From positions 36,427,739 to 36,491,738 of the forward strand of contig NC_079203.1 of the NCBI RefSeq assembly GCF_026745355.1: DNA of 64,000 bases, written 5' to 3'. Every line of letters begins with the position of its first letter. The stretch's first letter is position 1. Shown piece by piece: positions 47,801 to 58,360 of the stretch. This DNA is from Beta vulgaris subsp. vulgaris (Eukaryota > Streptophyta > Magnoliopsida > Caryophyllales > Amaranthaceae). A model generated the notes under the pieces. That model ran no database searches. It worked only from the letters and a program-made list of their open reading frames with translations, and was not told the DNA's origin. The translations under genes were made by a program, and so were the position numbers.

Positions 47801-48830
47801 ATCAATGTTTTTAAGACGATGGGCATAGTCTGGTGTAGCTTTATAAAACAGGAGACCATCATCAACAAAGAAAAGTCTAGAAATATTATGAGAATGAGGT
47901 GCTATTTTGATACCTAATCTTGAACAAGTAGTTTGCGATAGGGATGAAAGTTACAACAGCATAAATAACATCTTCAACTACATAGCAGGTAACATCAAAT
48001 TAGTGTTTTAACTTTTAGTAGGGGAAAGGAAGGGCTGCAACACCATTTGGTTTTTTTTTTTAAAAGAAAAAATCAGTTAAACTCAATCATAAATAAAAAA
48101 TATAGGACATATTTACTATTTGGTTATCTTGGATCTTTAGATCCAATTACCCTCTATCTAATCCAATCCATAAATTCAATTTTTCAGCAACCTCAATCCG
48201 AAAGACTAGTTCAGTTTGGATCGGATTGGATTTCGATTTTTATCCGAATAACTTTCACCCCTAGTTTGCGATGCATAGTTGTCGATAGAGGACATCTATA
48301 TAAAGAATAAAAGATAAGATGAAGGATGATCACTCTGCCTAACTCCAAGAGAAGGGAAAAAATATAGGTGGATTCTTGATTAATTGAAAAAGAGCATGAG
48401 ACAAAAGTAATACATTGACTAATCCAAGTAATCGATCTTGGATAGAAGTCGTAGCTTTTAAGTGCATGGAAAATAAAATCTCATTCAAGAAGGTCATATG
48501 CTTTTTCCTGTGTCTAATTTCAAAGCAAACCAACCAATTTTGCTTTCCGATATATTAAAAATATTTAGGATTTTTTGGGCAATGAGGACATTGTCACGGA
48601 TTAGTCGTCCCAGGGTGAATGCATTTTGAAACTGATTAATAATTTTCACAAGATAGGGTCACAGTCTAGCAACGAGAATTTTGAAAACAATTTTATACAA
48701 TGTTGTGCATATACTAGTTGGACGGAATTGATGATTAGGTTTTTTAGAATTGTTGCTTTTTGGAATTAGAGTTATCAAATAATGATCAATGCTTAGTAAA
48801 AGAATTACCATGGTTGAAAAATCTACGCAT

Positions 48831-49231
48831 TTCATTACATATATCTGAGCTTATAATTTCCTAATAATGTTGATTTAAGTGTGACACTTATATAACCCAA
48901 CACCTAGCCGCAAACACGCCTAAATAAAAGACAAAAAAAATTGAACAAAAAACTAAACTAGGTCAACCTGTTAGAAGTAAGTCTTAGAGGTAGCACACCC
49001 ATTTCCAATGAAAAATGCATCCTTCTGGATTATTACTTTCTACTCATACTATTATTGAAAAGCATGGGCAAGGAATTATATCACTCCACGTGTCACCTTC
49101 CTGTTCACAAATGACATGCCACTGACCATGTCATCATATGTATACATAAATGCATATTATTGTATCCTCGTAGAAAATAAATCAAGCAAATGCAAGCTAA
49201 TTCCTACACTTCTTAAATATCTTCATATTTA
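48831..49231. other. AT-rich sequence, nothing recognised
   Basis: No exon, terminal repeat or RNA gene was found between the LINE and the next Helitron. Confidence 0.45.
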
Positions 49232-49672
49232 TCTCTATTATATAAGTCATAGAAAAGAAAGATTCTTTTTTTATTTGATTCCACAGATAAATAAAGATAA
49301 ATATATTTGTAATTATGAACCAATTTTCTAATCAGATTAGAGAAACTTGACAAAAGAGGTGATTATGGAATATTCTTATGGACATTTTTACTTGGTACTA
49401 TGGTGAAAATATTAATTAGAAGTGCATGCTTTCTTTAACTAAGTTGGTTCCGTTCCATTCAACTTATTTTGCTTATCTGATCGACTGATCTGAACTTATT
49501 TTTGCTGAAAATAAATTTTAATAAGTTGAACAAAACAAATCCTTTATTGAAAAAATTGCTAACTTAAACTCCTATAATGAGTTGCCGCTGCATGTAAAAC
49601 TAGCTACTCGACATTACAAAATATTAGAATGAAGAAATCGTCATTGCACGCATCGCGTGCTTAGAAAGCTAT
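49232..49672 (+). mobile_element. Non-autonomous Helitron, plus orientation
   Basis: It begins A[TCTCTATTATATAAG and ends after the hairpin GCACGCATCGCGTGC, nine bases, then CTAT before a T. The final CTAT differs from the usual CTRR. The same variant end occurs inverted near 16747 in intron 6, and their interiors match (taagttgaacaaaac...), so they are one subfamily. Confidence 0.7.
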
Positions 49673-49718
49673 TAGCACCATAAACTAAGGCATAGGTGTA
49701 AGAGTGTGTGAAAAAAGG

Positions 49719-49940
49719 GCCTTGTTTGGTAAAAAGAGATTTGGGGTAAAATTAGAGGTTTGAGCTCATATTAGAGGATTTGACTAGTCAATCCTCTAAT
49801 TTAGATATTTGTTACAAAGAGGTTTGATATACGCCTTGTTTAGTAAAGAGAGGTTTGGGGCAAAATTAGAGGTTTGAGCTCATATTAGAGAATTTGACTA
49901 GTTAATCCTCTAATTTGATTGTTTGGTAAAAAGAGGTTAC
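49719..49940 (+). repeat. Tandem duplication with 114-bp period
   Basis: The segment beginning gccttgtttggtaaaaagag at 49719 recurs at 49833 with a few substitutions. Each includes aaaattagaggtttgagctc and atcctctaattt. The unit contains an internal inverted repeat (aaattagagg / cctctaattt), so it may derive from a MITE. Confidence 0.75.
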
Positions 49941-50487
49941 AATTAGTTTATTGAGCCCAAAAAGCTCTTTCTGAACAAGTTGAGGTAGGAGCTTTTTGAC
50001 ATTAGAGGTTTGAGAATGAATGGAGCAATTACATTTATGTCATAAACTTGTTAAAATTACATTCATAAATAATAAAGGTACACCAACAAATTATGCACGT
50101 ATCCTTATTGGTCATTTTACTTAATAATATAGCAGTCAGCTACTTATCAAAAACCTTTATACAAACAACTAATACAATCAACTAGTTAAATAAGCTAATA
50201 CAATCAGCTAACCGCTACCAGCTAATACAATCAGATTAAAAAGCTCTTTTTGAAAAAGTTGGGGAACAATATTTTGATTAAAGGTTTGAGATTGAATGGG
50301 AAATAAAATTACTTTGATGTCCTAAGTTTGTTATTGTTACTACCCTTACCAAGGTATCCCTAAACTTATCATAAGTCTATGTTTTTTTATTTATCTTTTT
50401 ATCTAATTTATCTTTTCTTATTTTTTCCGTTAATCTTGCATTACTCTTGTCTTTGAGTATCTGATTTTTTTCTTGAATGTCTTATTG

Positions 50488-50490
<3 letters not shown>

Positions 50491-50572
<82 letters not shown>
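50491..50572. repeat. (TA)n microsatellite, about 82 bp
   Basis: Uninterrupted alternating TA, followed at once by the inverted-repeat element at 50586-50816. Confidence 0.95.
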
Positions 50573-50575
<3 letters not shown>

Positions 50576-50585
50576 GCAAGATCAC

Positions 50586-50816
50586 ATGAGAATGCTCCTT
50601 ACATGAGAAATGAGAATGAATCTCAACCACACGATTGGATTAGAGTTACAATACTTGTTCATTAGAGTTATACCCCTAAAAATTTTTGAGTCCAAACAAA
50701 AAAATTCAATTTTTTTTCTTCTAATATTCTTTTTTTTTTGGAGTTACATCACTTATTCATAAGAGTTAAAACGCATAAAATTCATTCTCATTTCTCATGT
50801 AAGTATGCATTCTCAT
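50586..50816. mobile_element. Inverted-repeat MITE-like element between microsatellites
   Basis: The left end (catgagaatgctccttacat, then gagaaatgagaatgaat) and the complement of the right end agree over about 36 bases with a two-base difference. A (TA)n tract borders it on the left and an (AC)n tract on the right, hiding any target duplication. No coding capacity is seen. Confidence 0.65.
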
Positions 50817-50831
50817 ACACACACACACACA

Positions 50832-51555
50832 CTAGCCTTCTTTGCACGCATTGTGCCGATTGCTTGGGTATCTTCTTAAATTTCATCTACATATAATTTT
50901 GAAATTAAAGTGTAATTTAAAATCATTATAGTAACTAATGTTTATAAATTGTTTAGAAATTGTGATGAACATTAGATGTAAAGCCTTATAGTGAAATTTA
51001 ATATAAATAATTTTTATACTGAGTAACCAATTTCTCACATGTCAAGTTACTTTATTAATGCTTATTTAGTTTATTATTGTGACTTTAAGGAGACAACACT
51101 ACACACCATGACCTCACCTTTAAATTAGAAAAGGATATAATTGTATTAAATATGAATATGCAAATATATATGTAGCAAGGACAATACAAACTTTTCATAG
51201 GGGGATGCCATAGCTCTCCTTCTTGGCTTATACTCCCTCCGTTTCCTAAAGATCTTCCCACTTACTGTTCCTACAAATATCAAGGAAAATCAAGTTGTGT
51301 GGGGCATGGTGTGAGTAAAGTAGGAGAGAGAAAGGGGTTAAGATAAATAAACAAATAAAAGGGGTTAAAGTAGGAGAGAAAAATGGAGTAAAATTGAATT
51401 AATAATGTAATGGTGGACCATATGATAGTGACATGAGAGGGTAAATAGGGAAATTTGTGTTGCCAAATAAGGAATAAAGCAAAAGAGGGAAGATCTTTTG
51501 GAAACACCCTTAAACGGAAAGAGGGAAGATCTTTAGGAAACGGAGGGAGTATAAT
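50832..51555 (-). mobile_element. Helitron copy interrupted by a Stowaway-like MITE
   Basis: CTAG at 50832 after an A, followed by a degenerate hairpin (tttgcacgcattgtgccg), marks a 3' end in minus orientation. Its interior (50930-51210) is homologous to 16460-16720 in intron 6. The other end lies at the MITE at 51233-51549 and is not cleanly resolved. Confidence 0.55.
51233..51549. mobile_element. Stowaway-like MITE with long terminal repeats
   Basis: CTCCCTCCGTTTCCTAAAGA and its complement form inverted repeats of about 27 bp, within TA dinucleotides (51231-51232 and 51550-51551). Next to the right end, gagggaagatctttnggaaac is present twice, suggesting a local duplication of the terminal repeat. 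Confidence 0.88.
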
Positions 51556-52545
51556 ACTATAGCAATTTATACATGCTATACGTGCGTGAATTTAAAGTTT
51601 TGTGCTTTAGTTTTTAAATATGAAGGTTACTTTATGATTTTTCATAGGGTTACAATATATCATCACCCCTTCCCCCGTCTCTTATAAGTTTACCCCTTTC
51701 TTTGGGGCACATTTGACGAGATACTAATTTGAACCTTAATATCTCTAATTTTCGATAAGCAAAAATTACAAAAAGTTGATATTTGGATAATACACATTGA
51801 GACGAATCCAACAAGATCTCACATGACTATATTTTTCCTTAAATACAAATTACAAGAGACAGTCAAAGTCATGTATGTGAATAGTGTCAAAAGTCAAAAG
51901 GGGTAAACTAATAAAAGGCGGAGGGAGTATTAAAGAGTTATGCACGTGATACATATATATGTCAATTTGTTCACAATCAACATATAATTGTTCATGATGT
52001 TTAGGCTGTAATTAAAAAAACAACGATTTCATACTTGACAATGTTCTGTTAAACGTAATATGTAATACGGAGCAATAAAATGCCACTTTTCGACTGTATT
52101 GACTTGAAAGTGTTTGATAGTTGTTAGATATCCAATTCGCATAAAGTTGAACGAACTTGTTATAGGAATGACAAATGACGAATGTATTTTATGTAAGAAT
52201 TTAATTTAATTGTAATTAAGATCTAAAGTAAAATAATGGTGTTTGTATTTTATTGAGTAATATTTTTGAATTGTAGTTTCAAGGTTTTTTTCCCTCCATA
52301 TGACAGCTTTCCTTATTATTCAAAGATTTAAAAACAATGTTAATTGGAATATTTTTTGAAACTTGTATTGATTGACAATTATGTCAAATAGATAATTATT
52401 TTGACTTATTGAATATGGTTGATTTTTTTCTTTTAAATTTTTTCGTTATTATTAATTACATGATTTATTGTGTGAGAAAGCGTAGAGAGGTCATTTCATG
52501 TGGATACCATTTACTCCCCTCTTCCCTTATATATACATATATAGA
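51552..52545 (-). mobile_element. Possible Helitron around the degenerate MITE
   Basis: The left side has a Helitron-3'-like segment (ctatagcaatttatacatgc, then tatacgtgcgtg). The right side ends cttcccttatatatacatat, then ataga, which reads TCTATATATG on the minus strand. The base after it is C instead of T, and the hairpin is weak, so this is tentative. Confidence 0.35.
51664..51927. mobile_element. Degenerate Stowaway-like MITE
   Basis: The right end ggggtaaactaataaaaggc with ggagggag is inverted relative to the left cccccgtctcttataagttt with acccc. TA follows the right end. The left terminus is mutated. Confidence 0.6.
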
Positions 52546-52877
52546 CACACACACTAAACATATTTATTTTATAAAAATTAAAAGGTATAATGGATATGTC
52601 CATGTCCTTAATATTTGCAAATTATCAACTTATAAAATTAAATATTTAAATATTTAAAATTTTTAAATAATATGATGAATATTGAATGTCATAGATGTGG
52701 TTAAAACAACTACATATTAGTATATGTTATCCCCAATATGTATTCACCATACATATTTTTCTTATAAATAATAAATAATGTACAAGAGTGAAAATTATTT
52801 CCCATGTCCTATTGGTCATCTTACGCAATCAAGTAACAATCACCTACTCACCATACTTTTATATAAATAACTAATAT

Positions 52878-53272
52878 TACAGGTGTTCATTTCGGATATC
52901 CGGAAATTTCGGATCGGGAAAAAAACGATCCAGATCCTATCAGAAAAAATTCGGATCGGATCGGATCGGATCAAATAGCCGAAAACTAAAAAAAATTGAA
53001 AATTTCAAGGGAAAAGTTCATAAAAACAAGTTTCGGACCGGATCATCAGATATTTTGGATACCCGGTCTTGGAAACGGATAGTTCGGATTGGATATCGGA
53101 GAATCTCTGGGAAAATACGAAAATTTTCCATGTTTCGGATATTTCGAAAATGAAAAATGTCGATCCGTATTCGATCTGCAAATTCTGGGATATCCGATCC
53201 GAAAACTAAAAAGGTGGATCGGATATCCAAAAAATCGGATCGGATCGGATCGAATACTTATGAACACCCCTA
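52878..53272. mobile_element. hAT-like element built of ggatc repeats
   Basis: The ends TACAGGTGTTCAT and (complement) TAGGGGTGTTCATAAG are inverted. The flanking octamers actaatat and gctaatac match at 6 of 8 positions, consistent with a mutated hAT target duplication. The arms consist of cggatcggat and gatatccg repeats that pair across the element. Open frames on both strands are artefacts of this palindromic repetition. Confidence 0.75.
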
Positions 53273-53400
53273 GCTAATACAATCAGCTAGTCAAATTAGC
53301 TAATACAATTAGCTAATACAATTAGCTAATACAATCAGCTAGTTAAATTAGCTAATACAATTAGCTATCAGCTAACAACTAAGAACTATTCGCTAATTAT
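53273..53400 (+). repeat. Short tandem array of gctaatacaatcagctagtcaaatta-type units
   Basis: Units agctaatacaatcagctag and agctaatacaattagct repeat about six times. The same words occur at 50165-50232. The flanks 52800-52870 and 50097-50160 are also alike, so both belong to one repeat family. This copy is split by the hAT-like element. Confidence 0.65.
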
Positions 53401-53868
53401 CAAACACGACCTAGGTCTTTTTTGTTTTATAAAGTAGGTGAGCGAATTTGGTTATAAGTTTAGAATCATGTGGGTTCAACAAGTGGGGTACTATAGTGTG
53501 GAATATGATCTAACCTTTACCAAAAACTCTCTCTCACTTCAATTGAGTACTTTTTTCATAGTTGTAAACTAGTATTTAGAAAATGTGTAGGGGACAATAA
53601 TTTTATGGGAAAATCAAATCAATACCTCAAAAATTTATCACACTTTCTAACAAAAAAAAATTGGTCATTGATATTTCTAATTACGAACAATGAAAAATTA
53701 TAAAAAGTTGTTTTTAAAAAATGTATGTTGAGACAAATTTAACAAGATTGAACATGACTATTTTTTTCTTTATGTGTAAATTGCAAGAGATGGTTAAAGT
53801 AAATATTTGAAGAATGCCAAAAGTACAAAATATGTACATCAAAATGAAATGGAGGGAGTATACAAATA
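53401..53868. other. AT-rich sequence ending in a MITE remnant
   Basis: The segment ending gaaatggagggagtata at about 53861 looks like the right end of another Stowaway-like copy (interior gacaaatttaacaagattga), with the left end lost. No gene is seen. Confidence 0.45.
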
Positions 53869-55436
53869 CACTAGTGGAAAAAAGCCCATCTGATAAAAAA
53901 CCTCAATGCCAATCAATGGCCTACGAGCAACCCCTTCCTCAACTGTTTCATTGAATGCCTTCTTCTTATTACGGTAAGGATGGTCGCGTCGAAGGAACCT
54001 TTGCGTTTGCATATAAACTTCTTTGTGACAAGTAGAAATGTATTTAGATTCTGGGTCATCGATGCAAATCATGCATGCTTTTTTCCCTTTGTTCTTGTAC
54101 CCGGATAAGTGCAGGAAAGTCATTAAGAGTGCATAAAATCATGGCACGCAATGTGAATACCTCATCAGCATATGCATCATATACGGAAACTTCTGCCTCC
54201 CACATTTTTCTCTAATCATGAACAAGTGGTTGAAGGTAGACATCTATGTCGTTTACAGGCTGTTTCGGCTCTGAAATAAGAATCGACAACATGATGTACT
54301 TGCAAACCAATGAGGCAAGTTGTATATAACTAGAAGAACCAGTCATGTACTATGTTGAGAACTAAGAGTGCCAAATGGGTTCATCCTATCCATACATAGG
54401 CCAAGCCTCAAATTTCTATCCTCGGCACCAAAGGTCTTATGCAGACGATTGATAACTTTCCACTCATTTGAGAAAACCGTCCATTTTCATTCGTTCTGCA
54501 TGCCACTTCAAGTTCTTAGCATCTTTTTTGATTGAAAACATGCGCTTGAATCATGGTATAATTAGAAGATACCACATCACCTGTGATGGAGGCCTTTTCT
54601 TATCACTAACCCCGGCGCGCCTGTAACGCGACTTCCCATATCGAGGACACTGATCCATATTCGCATATTCATTTTGATATAGCACACAATCGTTTGGACA
54701 AGCATGTATCCTCTGGTACTACAAACCGAAGGGACACATCAATTTCTTAGCATAGTAGTTCGACTTGGGTAGTTCATAGTCGTCCGACAACATATCACCA
54801 AATGCTTGCAACAAGGACGTGAAAGCAGAGTCACTTATACCGGCTCTCGTCTTGATATTAAAGATTGTTATCACGACCGTCAGCTTGGTATACCTCGTAC
54901 AACCAGGATACAACGGTTTCCGAGATGCCTCGGCCATGCACTAAAAAAAACGAGGCTGTTTCCCAGCATGATCATCCACCCCCTCCATCATCTCCTCGAT
55001 ATGGTCCCTTCATCATCATCATCCTCTACTTCAATATTTTCATATTCGTCTTCGATGTTCTTGTCATTCTCATTGACATCAAACTCACCTCTTTTATGCA
55101 CATTGTTAATAACGACATTCCCACCATCATATATACCCTCCTCATCGTGCCAAACCCTTACATGGTAGTCTTGCCTAAAACCGCAACGAAAGATATGCTC
55201 CCTCAGCAACCCAATATTACTAACCATGTCCACATTACCACAAGCAACACAAGGACAATAAAATCCCTCAGTTCCCGTTGCAGCCTGATGACTTAATGCA
55301 TCATCACAAAATTCAAAGACCCGATCCACGAATTCACACGTGTCATGACTACCATACATCCATGCACGATTCATTTTAATCAGACCTCTAATTAAACACA
55401 AGCAACAAGTACCTCATGTCAATAACGAACTTCATT
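53869..55436 (-). pseudogene. CACTA (En/Spm) transposon remnant with TNP2-type transposase
   Basis: On the minus strand, 55401-54988 encodes a transposase-associated N-terminal domain: RAWMYGSHDTCEFVDRVFEF, CPCVACGN, HIFRCGFRQDYHVRVWH. Next come TNP2 blocks PLYPGCTRYTKL and LPKSNYYAKK (54900-54740), then HACPNDCVLYQNE, DQCPRYGKSRY, and LHLSGYKNKGKKACMICID (54110-54050). Stops and shifts break it, and the C-terminal part is deleted. CACTAGTGGAAAAAAG at 53869 fits a CACTA terminal repeat. The opposite terminus is missing, probably lost or displaced where the SIRE-like element begins. Confidence 0.8.
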
Positions 55437-55441
55437 ACATG

Positions 55442-56808
55442 TGTTATTTCACTAGGAACAATACAAGAGGGGGGAAGGTGAATTGTATGTGTAGAAATAA
55501 ACGTAACTTTTTGCGGAATTTTAAACTTAAACAAATAAACAAGCTAAAGGAACACAAGGAATTTTTATGAGGAAAAACTTCTTGGGTCTAACAAGAAGAA
55601 ACAACCTCGACCACTAGGGATTTTAAACTCAACTCTTTCACTAATTAGGCCAAACAACTTTGTTACAACCTAATTCTACTCACGAGCCACACCTTGAATT
55701 CCTAAGCTCAAGTTCCTGAACAACTGTTCCCTTAACAGTTGTTCCTCTCAACTTCACTTGAAGTTTTCTCACTTTAACTTGCTTTAATAAAAGCTTGTCT
55801 CTTACAAAACTTCACTCAAAGTCCCCTTACCCCAAAAACCAAAATACAATTGATCAAATAAACTTAGTGGAATTAGAGTAAGAAGGCAAAGAACAAATGG
55901 CTTTTATGAGAGAATGAAGGCACTAACACTTTACTTAGTTAAACTCACTAAATCACTTAGTCAGACACACTTAATGGAACTTCATTTGACATTAGTATTT
56001 ATAGTGGTAATAACTTAGAACGTGGGATTGAAACATGTATTAGTGGTTGAACCATTATCCCATGATGTTCCTTACTCGGAGGAACACGTTCCTCAATCAT
56101 CCCATGATCTCCATGATCACTGTTAAACGTGGGAGAGAATTAAGTTACTGCTCCTTAATTGTAGCAACTACTTTAAGCACTAACTCGAAAATCTGATTTA
56201 ATTAAAAACATTTTAATTAATAAAACTGAAATAAAATCCTTTTACCAAAAATATTATCTTTAAAATATTTTCATAAAAACTGAAAAGAATTTTTATTATC
56301 TTTGGAAAAATAAAATCTTTTCCTTAAAAAGATTTTCCTTAAATTCAGATTTTTCCTTAAATAAAATGGTTACCTAGATTCTAGGCATAATTTAGTCAAC
56401 TAACATAAATGTACCGTTGTAATGCTTCATCCTAAGTCTAGTTCCTTTTAATTGTTAGTTCCTTTAACTTATAAGTTCAACGCCAGTTCATCTGTTCCTT
56501 ACAAAGGAACAAACGATCATTCTCATTCTAAAATGTCATAGTTCCTTACCATTCTTACTCGTTCCTTTACAATGAAACTAGAAACAAAAAGCCTTGCTTT
56601 AGTCTTCTTGCTCCAATGCTGCTCCAGTACCAAATATAGAAACATCTTCACTTAGTCTTCAAAATCCAAACTTGATTTCTTCCTTGACTTAGTATTCTCT
56701 TTGTTCCTTTTATTAATACCTTGAAATTCACTCACTTAAACAACTTGTTAGTCCAATACTTAGTTTGCATCTTTGTTCCTTTGTCATCATCAAGACTAGG
56801 GTTCAACA
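55442..56808 (-). repeat. 3' LTR of a SIRE/Maximus-like copia element
   Basis: On the minus strand the LTR begins TGTTGAACCCTAGTC at 56808, directly after a polypurine tract, and ends AATAACA at 55442 (TG...CA). Its 1.37-kb length is typical of this lineage. Numerous gttcctt/aaggaac words occur in it. The other LTR is outside the window, so the target duplication (the flank reads acatg on the plus strand) is not verified. Confidence 0.75.
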
Positions 56809-56822
56809 ATTTCCCCCTTTTT
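56809..56822 (-). other. Polypurine tract of the SIRE-like element
   Basis: AAAAAGGGGGAAAT on the minus strand abuts the LTR start. A second similar run (AAAGGGGGAAAAAG) lies at about 57006-57019. Confidence 0.8.
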
Positions 56823-57317
56823 GATGATGACAACAAAGGTACAAAGTAAGGAAATAACAAATAACATAAGAGAATGAAAAAGATAAAATAATAAAAGATA
56901 AAATAATAAAGGCAAGATTAAGAATCTTAATTTTGATTTTTCATTTACCTCATGTTTTTTTTTTTTTAAATTTTTTAATTTGATTTTGTAGTTTGTTCTG
57001 TAATCTTTTTCCCCCTTTGTCATCGTTAAAAAGAGAAAACTCTTGGTGATTTCATGAATATAGATCAATACCTTGAGACCATTAACAAGCACCAAAAAAA
57101 ATGATTAAGTTAGGATTTTCAAAGGGTATACTAGCTCAAACATTAATCACAGAATACGAGCCATTCCAAGTAAGAAATTATGCAAATAAGTCACAAACGA
57201 AGACAAATATAGAAAAAGTCACGTATTTATAGCACTTGTTCCTTAAAGTACAAAAAGAGACAAATAAAGAAAAGAAACAAAAGCTAAGAAGTCTTGTTCC
57301 TTGAAGAGAAACAAGAA
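56823..57317 (-). other. Spacer between env-like frame and polypurine tract
   Basis: AT-rich with poly-T/poly-A runs and repeated aaggaac words. No open frame of interest. Confidence 0.5.
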
Positions 57318-58241
57318 CTAGAAATTAGGAAGGGAAGGGGAATGGTGTTCCTCAACAACTTCTTCCTCAACCACATCTTCCAACTTCTTCATCACCTCTC
57401 CATGTTGCCCATCAAGTTGTTGCTTCAAACTTTTAATGGCTTGGGCCACTATCTCCATGTTCTTTTGTTGTTCAATCACAGTATCACTAAGGACTTTCAT
57501 TAAACCCAACATCTTATCAGTTTTAGCATCTAAAGTCCAGTGAAGGTGATTATAGAACTTAATCATATGTTGAGCAGGAAGACAAACTTCATTAGCCCAA
57601 CCACACTCATCTGAAGGAACTTGTTCCTCTCCCTTAGAACCAGAGGCAGAAGATGGTTTAGTTGGAGGAACTGGGGTGGTTTCTTGTGAAGGACCAACTA
57701 TTCTTGGAAGAGAAACAGAAGGGGAGGTAATAGTGTAAATGGAAGGAAGAAAATGTGGTGGTGGAGGAAGGTCAGTAGAGGTGGAGGAGAAAGGGTTGCG
57801 TTCATTCATCTTAACCTTCAACTGTTCAAAGCTAGAAGGAACAGAGAAGGATGTGGGAGAGATGTTAGTGAGGGGCATAAATATTTTTGGTGAGGATGGA
57901 GGAGTTTGTTCCTTAGGTGAGTTATGATCCTGTTCCTCTGCATCAGATAGGACTAAAGGAGAGTCCTTATTTGAAGGAACAGGGACAGTTTGAGCAATTT
58001 TCAATCTTGTGCTCTGTCGAACTCTTTTAGGAACAGGAGGGGTAGGCTTTTTAGCAACATTTTTGCGCCTCTTGGGTTTATGTTCCTTTGGTTCTATGGG
58101 GGCAGGAACTTGTTCCTCCAGTAAAACTTCCGCTGGTTCCTCTTCCACTGCCCTAGGCAGTTTCCTCTTGTGAGAGGAACTAGGAGCAATTCTTCCTTGA
58201 GTTAACACTCCCTCTTGCACAGAGAGATCCAAACCATGCAA
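57318..58241 (-). pseudogene. C-terminal half of the env-like ORF of the SIRE-like element
   Basis: The open frame enters from the LINE target-site duplication and runs to 57318. It encodes about 310 residues: a basic nuclear-signal-like stretch (KPKRRKNVAKKPTPPVPKRV), a Pro/Ser-rich middle, then a predicted coiled coil (AKTDKMLGLMKVLSDTVIEQ and following) and an acidic VVEEEVVEE tail. The first codon after the duplication is not an ATG. This is the 3' extra ORF found in SIRE-type copia elements. Its function is unproven, and no transmembrane segment is evident in this half. Confidence 0.65.
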
Positions 58242-58258
58242 AGTTTTTTCATTAAGAA

Positions 58259-58273
58259 TATTACCTTGTTTTA
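58259..58273. repeat. Target-site duplication, left copy, of the LINE
   Basis: TATTACCTTGTTTTA here is repeated exactly at 63204-63218. Confidence 0.95.
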
Positions 58274-58360
58274 AAATAATAATAAGTTAAAAGTTCTCCA
58301 CCCAAAAAGCTCTCTAGGCGCACGATAAGGTGCTTGACTATCGTGCGCACCTGAGCCCAA

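Larger units (their letters stand above)
43850..48830 (-). pseudogene. Decayed non-LTR retrotransposon (LINE), interrupted
   Basis: Running on the minus strand from about 48830: reverse transcriptase blocks resembling LIPKSNN and FRPISICTTLYKI, then FALKLDTGKAYD (48500-48790), and the FVDD catalytic box with VDDGLLFYK near 47855. After unrelated sequence at about 45690-47800, homology resumes with VGKSILIQSHLES (45440) and LAKMGWRIL (45190), where plant LINEs have AMLAKMGWR. An RNase H-like domain ends the series (GVILRDSSGHFV near 44200; HIFREANRVVDYISKKG near 43930). Stops and frameshifts are frequent throughout. No target duplication was identified. Confidence 0.75.

Noticed and set aside
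50477..50665. Frame encoding a long Tyr-Ile repeat
   Set aside because: Translation of the (TA)n microsatellite.
53018..53277. Overlapping open frames on both strands with RSDPIRF-like repeats
   Set aside because: Artefact of palindromic ggatcc/gatatcc repeats in the hAT-like element.
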